In this document: one piece after another, positions 1 through 12,125 of the stretch
How positions within the stretch are numbered: the first letter of the stretch is position 1
How the letters are laid out: every line of letters starts with the position of its first letter
Source: Magnolia sinica
Taxonomy: Eukaryota > Streptophyta > Magnoliopsida > Magnoliales > Magnoliaceae
Assembly (NCBI RefSeq): GCF_029962835.1
Contig: NC_080582.1
Coordinates: 16,996,032 to 17,060,031 of the forward strand
DNA: 64,000 nt
Direction of reading: 5' to 3'
Notes under the pieces: model-generated
What the model was told of the DNA's origin: nothing
Databases searched by the model: none
Seen by the model: the letters and a program-made list of their open reading frames with translations, nothing else
Position numbers and translations under genes: made by a program

Positions 1-997
1 CGTGCTGACCGGATTCCATGCTGCGATCTCTTGGAAAGTCTCTCACGATTCATCATCCAGGTACTATCTTCCCTTCACTCTTTCTTTACTTTTGTTGTCC
101 TATGCGCATTCCATACTCATATCCTTTACATTGAGGACAATGTAGCTTTTAAGTTGGGGGTGGGAGATTAGGTTACCTAATCAGTATTTTCTTGAGCAAA
201 AATTGTGAAAATTTTTAAATTTTTTCTGGACTTTCTGGTGAATTCAAAGTGATTGGACGACCATCTTTGATTTAGAATTACAGGATATGGAATGTTGGTG
301 ATTTACTGCTCTTGGATTCAGTTGCTCGTTAGATTTCACAGTTAAGTTTAATTATTAATCCATGATTAGAAGTTGTAAACATTGATTGAGTCATGATTTC
401 ACATGTCACATCTCGCTTACACATTAAGATTTCAGTTTGAAACTGATGGGTTAATTTGGTGATCAGTAAGCATAGAAGGAACCAACTTGAACAATTGCCC
501 GTCAAGATCAATAAAAAGGAAGAGATACCATTGAAAAAGGTTAGGCAAAGAATCTTCACTATAGGTTTGCTCCCTATAAGTGTGGACTTCATTCCCCTTC
601 TTGGTTTTCAGTCAAAAAAAAAAAAAAAAAAAAAAAAACTGAAGGAATGAAAAGATGATCTTTGAGGCAAGCTTTGGTTATTATGAATTCTCTTGTTGAT
701 TACTAACGATATCCTGAAATAAAGAAATGAATATTAATGATGAAAGTTGGGATTACACTTTACATCTGTGGAACTCAATGTTTAGGATTATTTCTAATTA
801 AGGGACTAATACTTTGAATGAAGTTTATCGTATGTTTGAGTCTAGGAGAGAGTAAGGCCCAACATTCATGAATTGTTGAATTCTGAATATCTAGATTGTT
901 TTCCAAAATCACTCGAGTTCATAGAAATTCTCCTGTAATTCTCAACTTATTTTTCGCATACTTTGCTCGGGACTAGCAAAATGCTGGTTGGGGGTTG
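1..997 (+). mobile_element. 3' internal region of a Ty3/gypsy (Tat/Athila-like) retrotransposon
   Basis: Positions 131-170 carry the phrase 'TTGAGGACAATGT' followed by a G-rich 'AAGTTGGGGGTGGG', a pattern I know from the region after pol in Tat/Athila-type plant elements. No protein domain can be read here; the coding part would lie left of the window. A poly(A) run sits at 614-638. The segment ends with the G-rich 'GGTTGGGGGTTG' just before the LTR start, which would serve as the polypurine tract. The element type is inferred from these signatures, not from a domain match. Confidence 0.6.
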
Positions 998-3207
998 TGT
1001 TGAGGGTCAAATATTGCATATCAGACCCATTTATTGCATAGATTTACAAGCATGACACCGTTTAATAGCCTAATTTAATTGAATTTGTGATGCAGGGCGT
1101 CTTCATGAGCTTGGACTGAGAAAGGACACTAAAAAGCATGGATTTACCGATCTGATGACACTAAAGCATGGGACGGACTCTAGAAGACCAAGAGCGACGA
1201 AATTATACACCAGGGGTCCGCAGAAATCGAGGAATCGAAGCTCAAGTGGCCTGAAAAGTGTCCAGAACGCAAGATCACGGGGTTCCTGTCATCTGATGGG
1301 TTCGAAACTCCATACGTGGCCTGAGGACCATAAATGAACCGTACACGTGAAATTTCATCCATTGGATCTCTCTGGAAGTGGTCCAATGCACAGATCAGCC
1401 CCTTTAATTGTTATGTGGGACCCGCCTGATATCTGTATATGCTTCAAAGTTGGTCTAGACGGTCTAAATGAGATGGCAAAGCGGATGGATGGATTGGATT
1501 TTGCTGACACATCAAGGTGGGGCCCGTATGCGATGTGTGTGTGCACAGAACATACAGACCCGAGCCGCACCGAGTCAACAGACGCGGGTCAGCAGCGCTG
1601 ACCCGCGTTTCCTTCCCAAACACGGCAGCAGCCGTTTCGCACCGCGTACGAACGGACGACGTCCGTTTTACGGATCGTTGTGGGCCCCACTCAACCCCCA
1701 GTTTGATGATCCAAACCGTCCATTGGATCCGTAGGATGGCTAAGACCCTCACCTAGGTGTTTTTTCTCCACCATGCAACCTATCGCGCGTTCCTAGCCGC
1801 TTAACGCAGAACGGGCGGTGAAATTCAAAAATACAGTGGACCGCATCAACGGACAACCAAAACCGTCCATCTCCAACCAGAATTCCGAGACGAATCCAAC
1901 CGACGGAGTGGATTTCCTCCCCAGCATCATTCAGGGCCTCCACCAACATCCCAGCCGAGCTCTGTTCGCGCAGCCGGGACTTCCGGGCCGTTCCTTGATC
2001 AAGACAGCGATTGAATCAGCAATCCAGACCGTTCATTCGCATCAACAGGAAGCCGTGACCACCACCAAGAAGGCCGATTTTGGTTTTGGACAATCAGTCC
2101 TCCAAAATCTCAAGCAAAACGCGGGTCCTCCGCCTGTCACTGCGAAACGTGTTTATTTCCGACTCCAACACGGCTTCTGGTGCGGAAGGCTTCCGCATGG
2201 AGGATGGAAAGCGGGCTCGGACGAGAGTACTATATAAAAACGAAGGAAGAAAGGAGAGGAGGGAAGTTTTTTTTGAGTTTGGAGGAGTGGGAGAGGTGGC
2301 TGCCGAACGTGGAGCAGGAAAAAGGAAGAAAGAGAAGACGTGAGGGAATGAGAGAGAGGTGTTCGGTTTGAGGGAAAAACGGAAGCAGCAACGGCTGTGC
2401 TTCCTGCGGGACGGACGGCTGGAGAGAGAGGTTTTCCTTTTTGTTTTTCTTTTATTTCCTTCCTTTAATGATTTTTTTCTTCTTCTCCTTTTTAGTTAGA
2501 ATTTAATCCATATCATGCTCGGCTAAACCCCTTAGCTAGGGCTAAGGGGAGAAGCTTGTAGCGTGATGGGAAGATTTTTTTTGCCTTTAATTCTATTTTA
2601 AACTGAATAGATTTGGTATTGGGTTGATTTTATGGGAATATTTTTTTGTTTTCTTTAATGGCATGTTGTGACTGAAATTACAATGGGTTTGCAATGGCTT
2701 TGAATATTCCTTTCCTTTTTATGTTTATGAAGTCAGGAACCCCTGTTGTTCATCATTGTCCCATGGGCATGGTAGGATGACAGTACCCCTTCCTAACCTT
2801 CATAATCATGTTGATTGATTGGTAATTAGATTAATTCTGTTGTTTGCTTTGTCTCATGGGCATGGTTTGGTGATGGAATCCATTCTAATTCATCCATTCT
2901 TCATCTCTTGAAACCTATATCAATGGCAGTACAGTAAATTCTCATAATTTGTGATCCTGGCATACGATCTCCCTGATCTCTACAAGTGGATCCTCTGAAT
3001 CCCTAGTTCCCTTTCTCTGAATTCCTGAAAGTCTTAGATAATTCTTCCACAATTATTCCTTAAATTATATTTGGTTTAAATCACATCTTAGTCTAGTTCT
3101 AGTTCTACTTGGTTTCAGATAACGTACAGGTATCAGTCCCTGTGGATTCGACCTCGGTCTTACCGAGTTTATTACTACATCACAACCCTGCACTTGGGGT
3201 GTGAACA
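998..3207 (+). mobile_element. 3' LTR of the Tat/Athila-like element
   Basis: The 2.21-kb segment starts TGTTGAGGGTC and ends GTGAACA, giving TGTT/AACA inverted ends. It follows a polypurine tract, contains a TATA box ('CTATATAAAA', about 2229-2238) with a GA-rich leader after it, and ends with the phrase 'CCCTGTGGATTCGACC' (about 3139-3154) typical of the ends of such LTRs. The right end cuts directly into a LINE endonuclease reading frame, which supports the boundary. The left LTR is outside the window, so no target duplication can be tested. Confidence 0.65.
1582..1608. repeat. Perfect 12-bp hairpin in the U3 region
   Basis: ACGCGGGTCAGC pairs exactly with GCTGACCCGCGT around a 3-base AGC loop. 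It lies about 650 bases upstream of the TATA box. About 100 bases downstream is the phrase 'GATGATCCAAACCGTCCAT', which recurs after a similar hairpin in the LARD LTR. Confidence 0.7.
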
Positions 3208-3528
3208 AAATCATCGCAGATAGCATTCGGACCTAAAGCAAGGGATTCCATGGAATCCCAGAGAAATCTCCTACTAAACCTAGAACACTTAGCATATACA
3301 AACGATAGATGGCAGGAAGCAAGAAAATTTAGCAGAGAAACATCTATGGAAACAATTTGGTTAGTCATACCAATAACCGAAACAGAAAGAACATCCCTGT
3401 GAAAAATCCATATTTTACCCCCCTCATCAACATTGGAGATGGAAGAGTGGAACCCAAGTTTTAAACCAATGCCCACCCTCTTCCTATTCGAGGTCATGGG
3501 CTTAAGGATGGCTACCATCTACGGGTTA
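3208..3528 (-). pseudogene. LINE (L1-type) endonuclease domain fragment
   Basis: The reverse strand encodes a stretch resembling the apurinic/endonuclease domain at the start of plant L1 ORF2. Visible pieces include GKIWIFHRDVLSVSVI, SFVYAKCSR and 'RRFLWDSMESLA..GPNAICDDF'; the last matches the family block around the GDFN active-site region, with the family's G-D-F-N changed to D-D-F. The reading frame ends abruptly at the Tat LTR end (3207) on one side and at the LARD LTR start (3529) on the other. It is therefore a relic trimmed by two neighbouring elements. Not functional. Confidence 0.7.
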
Positions 3529-4625
3529 TGTAACGCCCTGTACCTTCAGTACTCGGGAGTTGCCACGAAGACATAGATTAGTATAAACACAAACCTAACT
3601 TACATCTATAAATTCGGCTCTTGATCTATAAGATCCATTGATCATTGAGTCCACAACATCTTGCATAGTGATCCGGTATATGAACACACTAACCAAACAA
3701 TCTAGGTACTGGGTCGAGCATTTTAGTTCATCAGGATAGCTCTTAGGACTATTAGATCAATGATAAACAATTTTGAGACAAACCAAACCATCCAATCGAT
3801 TTATTCTCCAGATGGACCTCTGCAGTAAAGAAGAAATCTATTTTCAAGATTTTCATTTCCTGGTTAGACTAACCTAAACATTCATCTTAGGTTTAGAAGT
3901 CCGAACCACGAGATCCATCGTTCACTAGGTCTATAATGCTTCCGCTGTGACCCATCTAACACTTGATTTTCCCTAAGTCAACTAGTGGGCTACGAAATCA
4001 ACTTTTAAGCCGCAATTAGGCAGTCCTCTTAGCCATCAAAACCATCCTATGTGGGCCATGGAAGGCCTTGATGATAAATCATCTTAAAGATGAGAACAAA
4101 TTCGCCAAATCCATTGATCTAGCACGACCTTCATTCATAGAACAAGCCGCCCATCCAAGTGGCCTTCAAATAATCCATCACCACTTCAAAGGCACCTATT
4201 TTAGGATTTCAATCCCCTGGGTAGACAAACCTAATAGTCCATTTTCAATATCAGGCTCTGTGTCATCAGACTCACCGTCCGGCAGGCCACGGGGCCAAGG
4301 ACCTATGATATGAGCTAATTACATCCTAAACAAAAAAGTAAACCATCATACTTCCTCTAAACTAGGTGGGGAGCCCCAAACATCACTGATGATCAAATTT
4401 GGATGAGATCTCACCGTTGAATGGATGAATATCACCATAGGGAATGCAAATCGTTAATTAAGGCCCACCTAGGACTTAGATATACCTGATCCTTAGTCAG
4501 GGGACCCATTTAGACTCATAGAGCACCATGAATGGAGCAGATTTCTCAAAAACACCACTATGGACCCCGCCTTAGTCGTGCATGAGCACAGATCATGTGT
4601 ACCAGATGTGCACTGGACCAAAAAG

Positions 4626-4651
4626 ACACGGTCAAACGGATTTGACCGTGT
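4626..4651. repeat. 11-bp hairpin in LARD U3 (also at 11232-11257)
   Basis: ACACGGTCAAA pairs exactly with TTTGACCGTGT around CGGA. The same hairpin is unchanged in the 3' LTR copy. 'ATGATCCAAACCGTCCATCTG'-like sequence follows about 90 bases later, as in the Tat LTR. Confidence 0.7.
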
Positions 4652-5694
4652 TTTCCCGCAATGGGGAGCACCCCCTTTTTCACAGCAACGGACGAGGGAC
4701 GCCCGTTTCTTTGATCAATGGCCCACCTATACTGGCATTTAGGATGATCCAAACCGTCCATCTGACTCGGGCGGTGGGCTCGACCAAAACCCAGTAATTT
4801 CCACGTGTTGGTACATCCACGAAAGCACACAGATTCCGGCGCAAACAGGGCCTGGAAGCACATAGTTTCCAAAAAAGGAAACTGTCCATTGCCAGCTGAG
4901 TAATCCGGGTGCGCCCTCATCCTCGGATCTCATCCGTCCATGGGAAGAATATCCTAGCCGTCCAATGCCATCTGATCGAGCTGTGTGAATAAAAGGAAAA
5001 AAAAAAAAGAAAGAAAGAATGAGAGGGAGAGAAAGAGCAGCCGAAAATCAGCTCCCTCCTATCCGGTTGAAACAACCAACCAAACTTCCCTGAAGCTTCA
5101 AAAATCCATGTCTCTAAGCTCCTCTGAGCCTATACGCACCACCTAAAACAGTCGGCTCGAAGAAAAGCCCATCGATTCGTGATCCGCCATTAGAGCTTGG
5201 AGTGTCTTCCTCGAATGCTCGTGCCGCACCGAACCACTGTCGAGTCTCTATGTTGACTCGGCTCATCGTGCTGCTGAGCCTGGTTCGGTCCAAGTCATCC
5301 TAGGAGAGAGAGCAGAAAGAAAAGAATAAGAAGGAGAGAGGAAAAGAGACAGAGAGAGGTGCGGCTACACCAAGCGGCTGTCCGACTCAGTCGGGTCATT
5401 GCTGGATCGAGTCCAGAGGTTGTCGGACCCCTCTGAGTGAAGAAGAAGGTGAGAGGAAGTAGAGAAGGAAGGAAAGAAAAGAAGGGAGAAAGGAAGAGAA
5501 GCGAAAAGAGAGAGAGGTTGGCTGCTTGGTGCGGCAGCACTTAACCGAATCGAGTTTGGGCCGAGTCAGGCCAAGCTCGGCACCCATTGCTGGAGTTCTA
5601 GCACACACGCACAGACAGAGAGAGGAGGAGAAACGAAAAAGAAGTGAGGAGAAGAAAGACGGAGAGAGATGGAGGAGAAACGGAAAAGAAGTGA

Positions 5695-5696
<2 letters not shown>

Positions 5697-5737
<41 letters not shown>
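5697..5737. repeat. (GA)n microsatellite
   Basis: Uninterrupted GA dinucleotides of about 40 bases inside a longer purine-rich stretch (5295-5740) within the LARD LTR. A second shorter GA run is at 6029-6052. Confidence 0.9.
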
Positions 5738-5740
<3 letters not shown>

Positions 5741-7139
5741 GTGGCTGGCAAAACCGGCCGAGTCAGGTTCGAACCGAGTCGAGTCCAGCTGGGTCGGGTT
5801 AGGTTTGGTCTAGCCCAAAAACCCCACTGGCCTAGCTGTGCTAGCAAAGAAGAAGCTTAGAAGGTGGAGGGGTGTATGCGTTGTGGCTGTTTAGTCACTC
5901 CTGAGTTGACTCAGCGAGTTGACATGTTGCATCAAGTGGGCCAAGCCTTGAGTTGAGCACGGCTGGACTGAGTTTAGACTCCATTCTGGCTCACCCCTGA
6001 GTGAAAGAAGAAGAGAGAAAGAAGATAGAAAGAGAGAGAGAGAGAGAGAGAGTGGGAGGAAGCTGAGTCAACTCGACTCGAACCGAGTCGACAAGGTGCG
6101 TCCACCTTTACTTCCCATATTTAATTTATTCCAATTATCATTGTTACTATTCTTACCATTTTTGGATTATTAAAATTAGATATGATTGACCATTAGTAAA
6201 TTATTCGTTTGGGTATTAGTTGATGCATATAAAAATTATCATTATTAAAATATTAATATTTTACCTTGTTGTTCTTAAAATATTATTATTAATGCTAGAA
6301 CACACTATTATTTTCATCAAAATGACTATTAGTGTCACATTGGCTAAATGTTAAGTATATTATTAATATTAATGATTGTTTTGGAATTATTATTATTATT
6401 ATTCATCGTGGGTTGTATTAGGTAATTTAATATAATAGTAGCCATTGTTAATATTCCTAAAATTAATAACCAATTCACTTGATTAATTTTATTCATTTAT
6501 TCTTTCCATTGATTGTATCATAAATGGCCACACAAAATAGGGTTCAAATCCCATAACCGAAGCTTAAAAATCTAGCCTAAGCCTAAACCCTAGGGTGAAA
6601 CCCTAAACCTAAGTGATCCAAACCCTAGGTTATAATCTCAACCATAAAAAGTATGTAAAACTTGATCTAACCATACAATTTCATTATTCATGATAGGACC
6701 CGATTCTAAGGGCGCAAGCACTTAGCGACACTAAAAGGGAATTCGAAGTATAAGGTGATGATTTCTTCCCCTTGAGCTTTCTATCTTCCCATTAGCTTAA
6801 GTTATAGTTTTATTTTAATTTATAATTGATATCTCCCTGTTATAATCACATGTATTAGCTGGTGGAAATTAAATTGCTATATTACTTACTTAATGTTCAT
6901 CCTGTATATTTGTTCATGCTTATGGATTAATTGCGGATTGATTATGGAACTTAAACTGGTACATCAGTGAAAAATCTCCACCTATATGTGTACACCCATA
7001 CTTGGGATGTAACCCAACTGGTTGTGATAGTAATGGACCTTCTGCTTAGTGGTTTTTGAATGATGGTTTGAATTGACCATTGATGTGGGCCTACCATCTA
7101 GGGTTGTTGTGTCCAATGGTCTTCAAAGATGGTCTTTTA

Positions 7140-7260
7140 TCGCATGGTTTTGATACTCGCCTTATGTGGCATATTTTAATAATTGTCATATGTGGCTTGT
7201 TTTGATATCGCCTTATGTGGCTTGTTTCTGGTATTTGCTCTATATGGGTTCGACGTTTTG
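7140..7260 (+). repeat. Short tandem repeat in LTR (unit about 33 bp, containing 'CTTATGTGGC')
   Basis: Three to four imperfect units share 'TCGCCTTATGTGGCTTGTTTT'-like sequence. The reverse complement of the same unit is repeated at 63,440-63,560, which ties the LARD LTR and the terminal reverse-strand LTR to one family. Confidence 0.6.
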
Positions 7261-8249
7261 TACTACGTAACTATGTGATGGTAAACCTCATATATTGTAA
7301 TATGATTGGCCACCAGTTAACGGAGTTCCATTAAACATCCTAAGATGGTAGTCTCATGAGCTGAGGATGGTGGTATAGGATCTATGCCCGAGTTGTCGGC
7401 TTACGCTGGTGACGAGCTCCTATAGTGACCTTGAGCTTATCTAAATTGGTTGATTGTAATTGGACTAATAATGGTTTGGCTAATCATATATCCATAGCAT
7501 ATTGGGGATGACGAGTGGCTAATTCTGGATGCTATAACACGTGCCCTTAGGATCATCGGGGTATCGTTTCGCTAGCTCCCAGACCACTGACTATTGATCT
7601 ATTGTTCCGACTGGATGATTTTCCCAGGTCAATGATTTGTATGGATGACAAGCCCAACTTCTGCACAGATGTGCATCCCCGGGGCATGACTGCATTCACG
7701 CATCCATGCATCTAATAAGACCTGCATCGTGTATTGTTTTGTATGCTTTGCTTTTATACTATTTTCAGCCTGATGCAGCGGTGTATAATCTTGAGGGGAA
7801 TTCGCACTGAGTTGGACACTCATTCATCAAATATATAACCGTACAGGTAGCACAGGTGGCCCAAATGATGTTCACATTCATACTGGTGAGGAGCAGGCTA
7901 TGGTTGACATGGGTGCATGATTGTATTTGCTAAGGGCTGCTACAGGATTTCAAAGCTCAAGATTGTTGCAATTTACTTTGTTTCACATGTAATGTTATTT
8001 CATTTTGTATTATAAGAATGGGGACATTGGTTTGTATAAGTCATTATGGGCTACCTCTTGTATATTCTAAATGTAATTGCCAAATTTTCCTTTATGCATA
8101 CTTGTCCATTCTATGCTCATCTGTTTACTCTGATAGTTGAAATACACACACACACACACACTCGAATTTGACCATCCTTTAAGGTTAACACTTGGGTTTT
8201 TGGGAAACGAGTCATATACTCGGGTCCTGAAAAGTCAAGGCATTACAGT

Positions 8250-8261
8250 TGGTATCAGAGC
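8250..8261 (+). other. Primer binding site (initiator Met-tRNA)
   Basis: TGGTATCAGAGC, the standard plant Ty3/Ty1 primer binding site, lies two bases after the LTR end. It fixes the 5' LTR right boundary at 8247. Confidence 0.9.
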
Positions 8262-10134
8262 ATAGTTTGGACAAACTTGGCCTTGGGAAATGATCTTATA
8301 CAACTTTAATGTCTCAAGTTAGGATATTTAAATTAGAAAGTTGAACTTAGCTGAAATTCCCTTAGACTTAGAAAAGTGATTGAAAATGTAGAAATCCAAA
8401 CTTAGGTTCCCCCGAGAATTATTAGATTAGTCATTTGAATGTATGCAAGATTCCCTTAGAATAAGAGAAAATTTGAAACGTAGAAATTTCAAACTCTAGA
8501 TTCCCTTGAGAATTTTATGTTAGACCGCTGGACTTTAAACTTATGTAAAAGTCCCTTAGAAATGATTAGAATAACCATTTGAACTTATGTGAATGTCCCC
8601 TGTAGTTAGGAGAAACTGGGAACATAGGAACTCGAAATACTAGGCCCCTAGAAACTTGTTGGATGCCCAAAAGACTTAGAAATGAACTTAGGTCCCCTTC
8701 AAACGTTTTAGCCTTAATCAATCGAACTTGGAAATGGAACCTTTGGTTCTCTTGCAAACTACCAGGATAGTCGTCTAGACTTAGAAACTAAGCTTAGGCA
8801 TTGTAGAAAACAAGTGCCTGCCATGATGCAAATGGGGATTATTATGAACATTCCCTGAACCTGACACTCGATGAAAAACCCTTAGAAACCTAGAAATTAA
8901 ATTTTCCTAATCTGCATTGTTAGAACATTTGACAAGTAAATGAGACTTAGGCATCGTAGTAATTTCCCTTGACTACCATGATTGTCATTAGGTTGCACAT
9001 AAGCACTCCTCGACCTGAGAAATTGTACGAAGGATTAAAATTTTAACTTCCTAGTACGTCTCCTTACTTATAAATAATATTTCCTGCAAATCCTAGTACA
9101 TGAAATTAATTAGAGAAAGAATTATATAATTTCAACCCTAGGTTGAACTTATAAGGACTAGGATTGGGAATCTGGATAAAATTTCAAATTCAGAGTTTCA
9201 CGTAAAAATTTTGGTCGTAAATTTTTTTTTTTTTAAGTGCATTAGGTGACCAGAGTGCGCACTGGAAGCGTAATGGTTGTTCACGTCTATTCACATAGAG
9301 TTCGGATGTTCTCATTGAAAATAAAAAAGAAAAAGACAAAAAAAACTAGTATGATTACGTGGTATTTCCCATGAGTCTAGAACAACTGGGATCACGGATT
9401 GATGGAACCATTTTTAGATGAAGCTTACGTGGTTTGACTCAAGTTCTAAGTCCTATCAAATCTCAATAATTTCAATGCCCTAATCAGGTAGAAGATCGAG
9501 ATCTACCAGGACTAGGAAACGATATAGTAAATCCTCTGTTCTGTGCAAACATAGAACCCATGCATCGAGCTCAAACCTACTACGACCATCTATCCGTGAC
9601 AGCTCGAACACTGAAAACCAGAAGATTGTGTCATACTTTAGATAGTGAGGAACTATCATTAAAGGAAAAGGAAAATCATGAGAAAGGTATGAAATAGTAT
9701 AAGAAATTTTAACATTGATAAGCATTAAAATGAATCATTAGGTTTAGAATGATTCCTACCTTGAGTGGGGCTTAGACACCTTAATTGAATTGCTAGACAA
9801 GAAACCTAGGGGTTGTGAGCAATTGAGATAAAGCTCGCTAGGATTTCATACATAGATGTAGGGCACATCTTTCGGATAATTGAACTGCTCATAACGTTAA
9901 CAATGGGTACGTATATTATTAAATATTGAAGTAGAACTTTATTTATTTTTCTTTAAGGGGGGTACATTGCAATGACCTTGGTCCTAGTAGTAAGTCATGA
10001 GCGCTTGCATATATAAATAAACTTAGCGTGGAGAACTAACAAATGCATACGAACACCATAAGGTGGGTTGTTGTCCATATTCATAGTCGAAGTGTTGAAT
10101 TTCCAGGGCGAAATTCTCTTTAAGGGGGGTAGAT
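8262..10134 (+). mobile_element. Non-coding internal region of the LARD-like element
   Basis: Only 1.9 kb separate the primer binding site from the 3' LTR. No gag or pol reading frame is visible in any frame. From about 8290 to 9060 the sequence consists of degenerate repeats built on 'CCCTTAGAA...CTTAGAAA' blocks. The region ends in the polypurine tract 'AAGGGGGGTAGA' just before 10135. Lack of coding sequence means it would depend on proteins of another element. Confidence 0.7.
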
Positions 10135-11637
10135 TGTAACGCCCCATACCTTCAGTACTCGGGAGTTGCCACGAAGACGTAGATTAGTATAAACACAAAC
10201 CTAACTTACATCTATAAATTTGACTCTTGATCCATAAGATCCACTGATCATTAAGTCCACATCATCCTGCATAGTGATCCGCTACATGAACACACTAACC
10301 AAACAATCTAGGTACTGGGTCGAGCATTTTAGTTCATCAGGATAGTTCTCAGGACTACTAGATCATTGATAAACAATTTTGAGACAAACCAAACCATCCT
10401 ATCCATTTTTTCTCCAGGTGGACTTCTGCATTAAAGAAGAAATCTATTTTCAAGATTTTCATTTCCTGGTTAGACTAACCTAAACATTCATCTTAGGTTT
10501 AGAAGTCTGAACCACGAGATCCATCGTTCATTAGGTCTACAATGCTTCCGCTGTGACCCATCTAATACTTGATTTTCCCTAAGTCAACTAGCGGGCTGCG
10601 AAATCAACTTTTAAGCCATAATTAGGCAGTCCTCTAAGCCATTGAAACCATCCTATGTGGGCCATGGAAGGCCTTGACCACAAATCATCTTAAAGATAAG
10701 ACCAAATTCGCCAAATCCATTGATCTAGCACGACCTTCATTCATAGAACAAGCCGCCCATCCAAGTGGCCTTCAAATAATCCATCAACACTTCAAAGGCA
10801 ACTATTTTAGGATTTCAATCCCCTGGGTAGACAGACCTAATAGTCCATTTTCAATATCAGGCTCTGTATCATCAAATTCCCCGTCCATCAGGCCACGAGG
10901 CCAAGGACCTATGATATGGGCTAATTACATCCTAAAAAAGAAAGTAAACCATCATACTTCCTCTAAACTGGGTGGGGAGCCCCAAAGATCACTGATTTTC
11001 AAATATGGATGAGATCTCACCGTTGAATGGACGGATATCACCATAGGGAATGCAAATCGTTAATTAAGGCCCACCTAGGACTTAGATATAACTGATCCTT
11101 ACTCAGGGGACCCATTTAGACTCATAGAACACAATGAATGGAGTGGATTTCTCAAAAACACCACTGTGGACCCCATCCTAGTCGTGCATGAGCATAGATC
11201 ATGTGTACCAGAGGTGCACTGGACCAAAAAGACACGGTCAAACGGATTTGACCGTGTTTTCCCGCAATGGGGAGCACCCCCTTTTTCACAGCAACGGACG
11301 AGGGACGCCCGTTTCTTTGATCAATGGCCCACCTACACTGGTATTTAGGATGATCCAAACCGTCCATCTGACTCGGGAGGTGGGCTCGACCAAAATTCAG
11401 TAATTTCCACTAGTTGGGACATCCACGCAAGGACACAGATTCCGGCGCAAACAGGGCCTGGAAGCACATAGTTTCCAAAAAAGAAAACTGTCCATTGCCA
11501 GCTGAGCAATCCGCGTGCGCCCTCATCCTCGGATCTCAGCCGTCCATGGGAAGAAGATCCTGGCCGTCCAATGCCATCTGATCTAGCTGTGTGAATAAAA
11601 GAAGAAAAAAAAAAGAATGAGAGGGAGAGAAAGAGCA
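10135..11637 (+). mobile_element. Truncated 3' LTR of the LARD-like element
   Basis: It starts TGTAACGCCCC right after the polypurine tract and follows the 5' LTR (3529-5039) closely, roughly 95% identical by eye. Similarity stops at 11637, after the GA-rich leader start; the remaining about 3.2 kb of LTR are missing. Sequence after 11637 is host intron of the COQ10-like gene. No 5-bp target duplication links 3524-3528 (GGTTA) to 11638-11642, consistent with a deletion at this junction. Confidence 0.75.
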
Positions 11638-11993
11638 TACCCCTTAAAAATTGGGTAAGATTTGTGCCGTGAGCCTTTGACTCTCAACACATTTCTAAGG
11701 AACTCAGTGGTAGTTGTTTCCTTGTTGAAATCTGTGTTCCACCAATTTAAACTTCATGTGCAACGTCTCTTCCGGAATGTAGATTTAATAAAGCACACTC
11801 CGATGCTGACGTAAATCATGTTGGATCTGAGTTCCAATGGCTATTAGTTGAAATTTACAGCAGATTTTGAGGTGTCAGTTTTAAAATTGAAATAAATAAA
11901 TGGGTGTTGTCTTTCCATTCTTCATCATAGAAATGGTTTACTCCATGCTTCAGATTTGATTTTCATATGGCATTTGGTGCGTGTTGCTTGCAG

Positions 11994-12125
11994 ACGACTG
12001 CATCAGAAAGTGGCATTTTCGACCATTTGATAAATGTATGGGAATTTAATCCCGGACCCATTCCAGGAACTTGTGACCTTTATTTCTTGGTGGATTTCAA
12101 GTTCCAGTCACTGCTTTACCGACAG
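11994..12125 (+). CDS. COQ10: Coenzyme Q-binding protein COQ10-like, penultimate exon
   Basis: COQ10 is a mitochondrial START/polyketide-cyclase-fold protein that binds coenzyme Q and supports respiratory electron transfer. This 44-codon exon, with an AG acceptor at 11992-11993 and donor GTATTA after 12125, encodes the conserved block read as ESGIFDHLINVWEFNPGP, then LYFLVDFKFQSLLYRQ. It is open and splices in phase to the last exon at 16353. Upstream exons are not in the window: the preceding intron runs into the truncated LARD element at 11637. Either the 5' exons lie more than 12 kb away, beyond the window, or this copy has lost them. Family assignment is from remembered plant COQ10 sequence. 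Confidence 0.8.

Larger units (their letters stand above)
3529..8247 (+). mobile_element. 5' LTR (4.7 kb) of a large non-coding LTR retrotransposon (LARD-like)
   Basis: It starts TGTAACGCCC and ends GGCATTACA, which are inverted matches of each other, and a methionine-tRNA primer binding site follows 2 bases later. Bases 3529-5039 repeat at 10135-11637. A possible TATA-like 'GAATAAAAGG' lies at about 4987-4996 before a GA-rich leader. The second half holds a GACTCGG-rich stretch (5540-6090), interstitial CCCTAAA-like motifs (about 6585-6640) and the phrases on 'Gly-rich' LTR tails shared in reverse with the LTRs at 26,568 and 62,162. No coding capacity was found. Its length is close to the 4-5 kb LTRs described for LARD elements. 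Confidence 0.75.

Noticed and set aside
1818-2237. 139-codon open frame on the + strand
   Set aside because: Lies in the U3 region of an LTR upstream of its TATA box; no domain or conserved block is visible.
6570-6645. CCCTAAA-like telomeric words
   Set aside because: Only a few scattered, imperfect copies inside an LTR; not a telomere array.
3524-11642. 5-bp target duplication for the LARD-like element
   Set aside because: GGTTA before the 5' LTR and TACCC after the 3' end do not match; the 3' LTR is truncated so none is expected.
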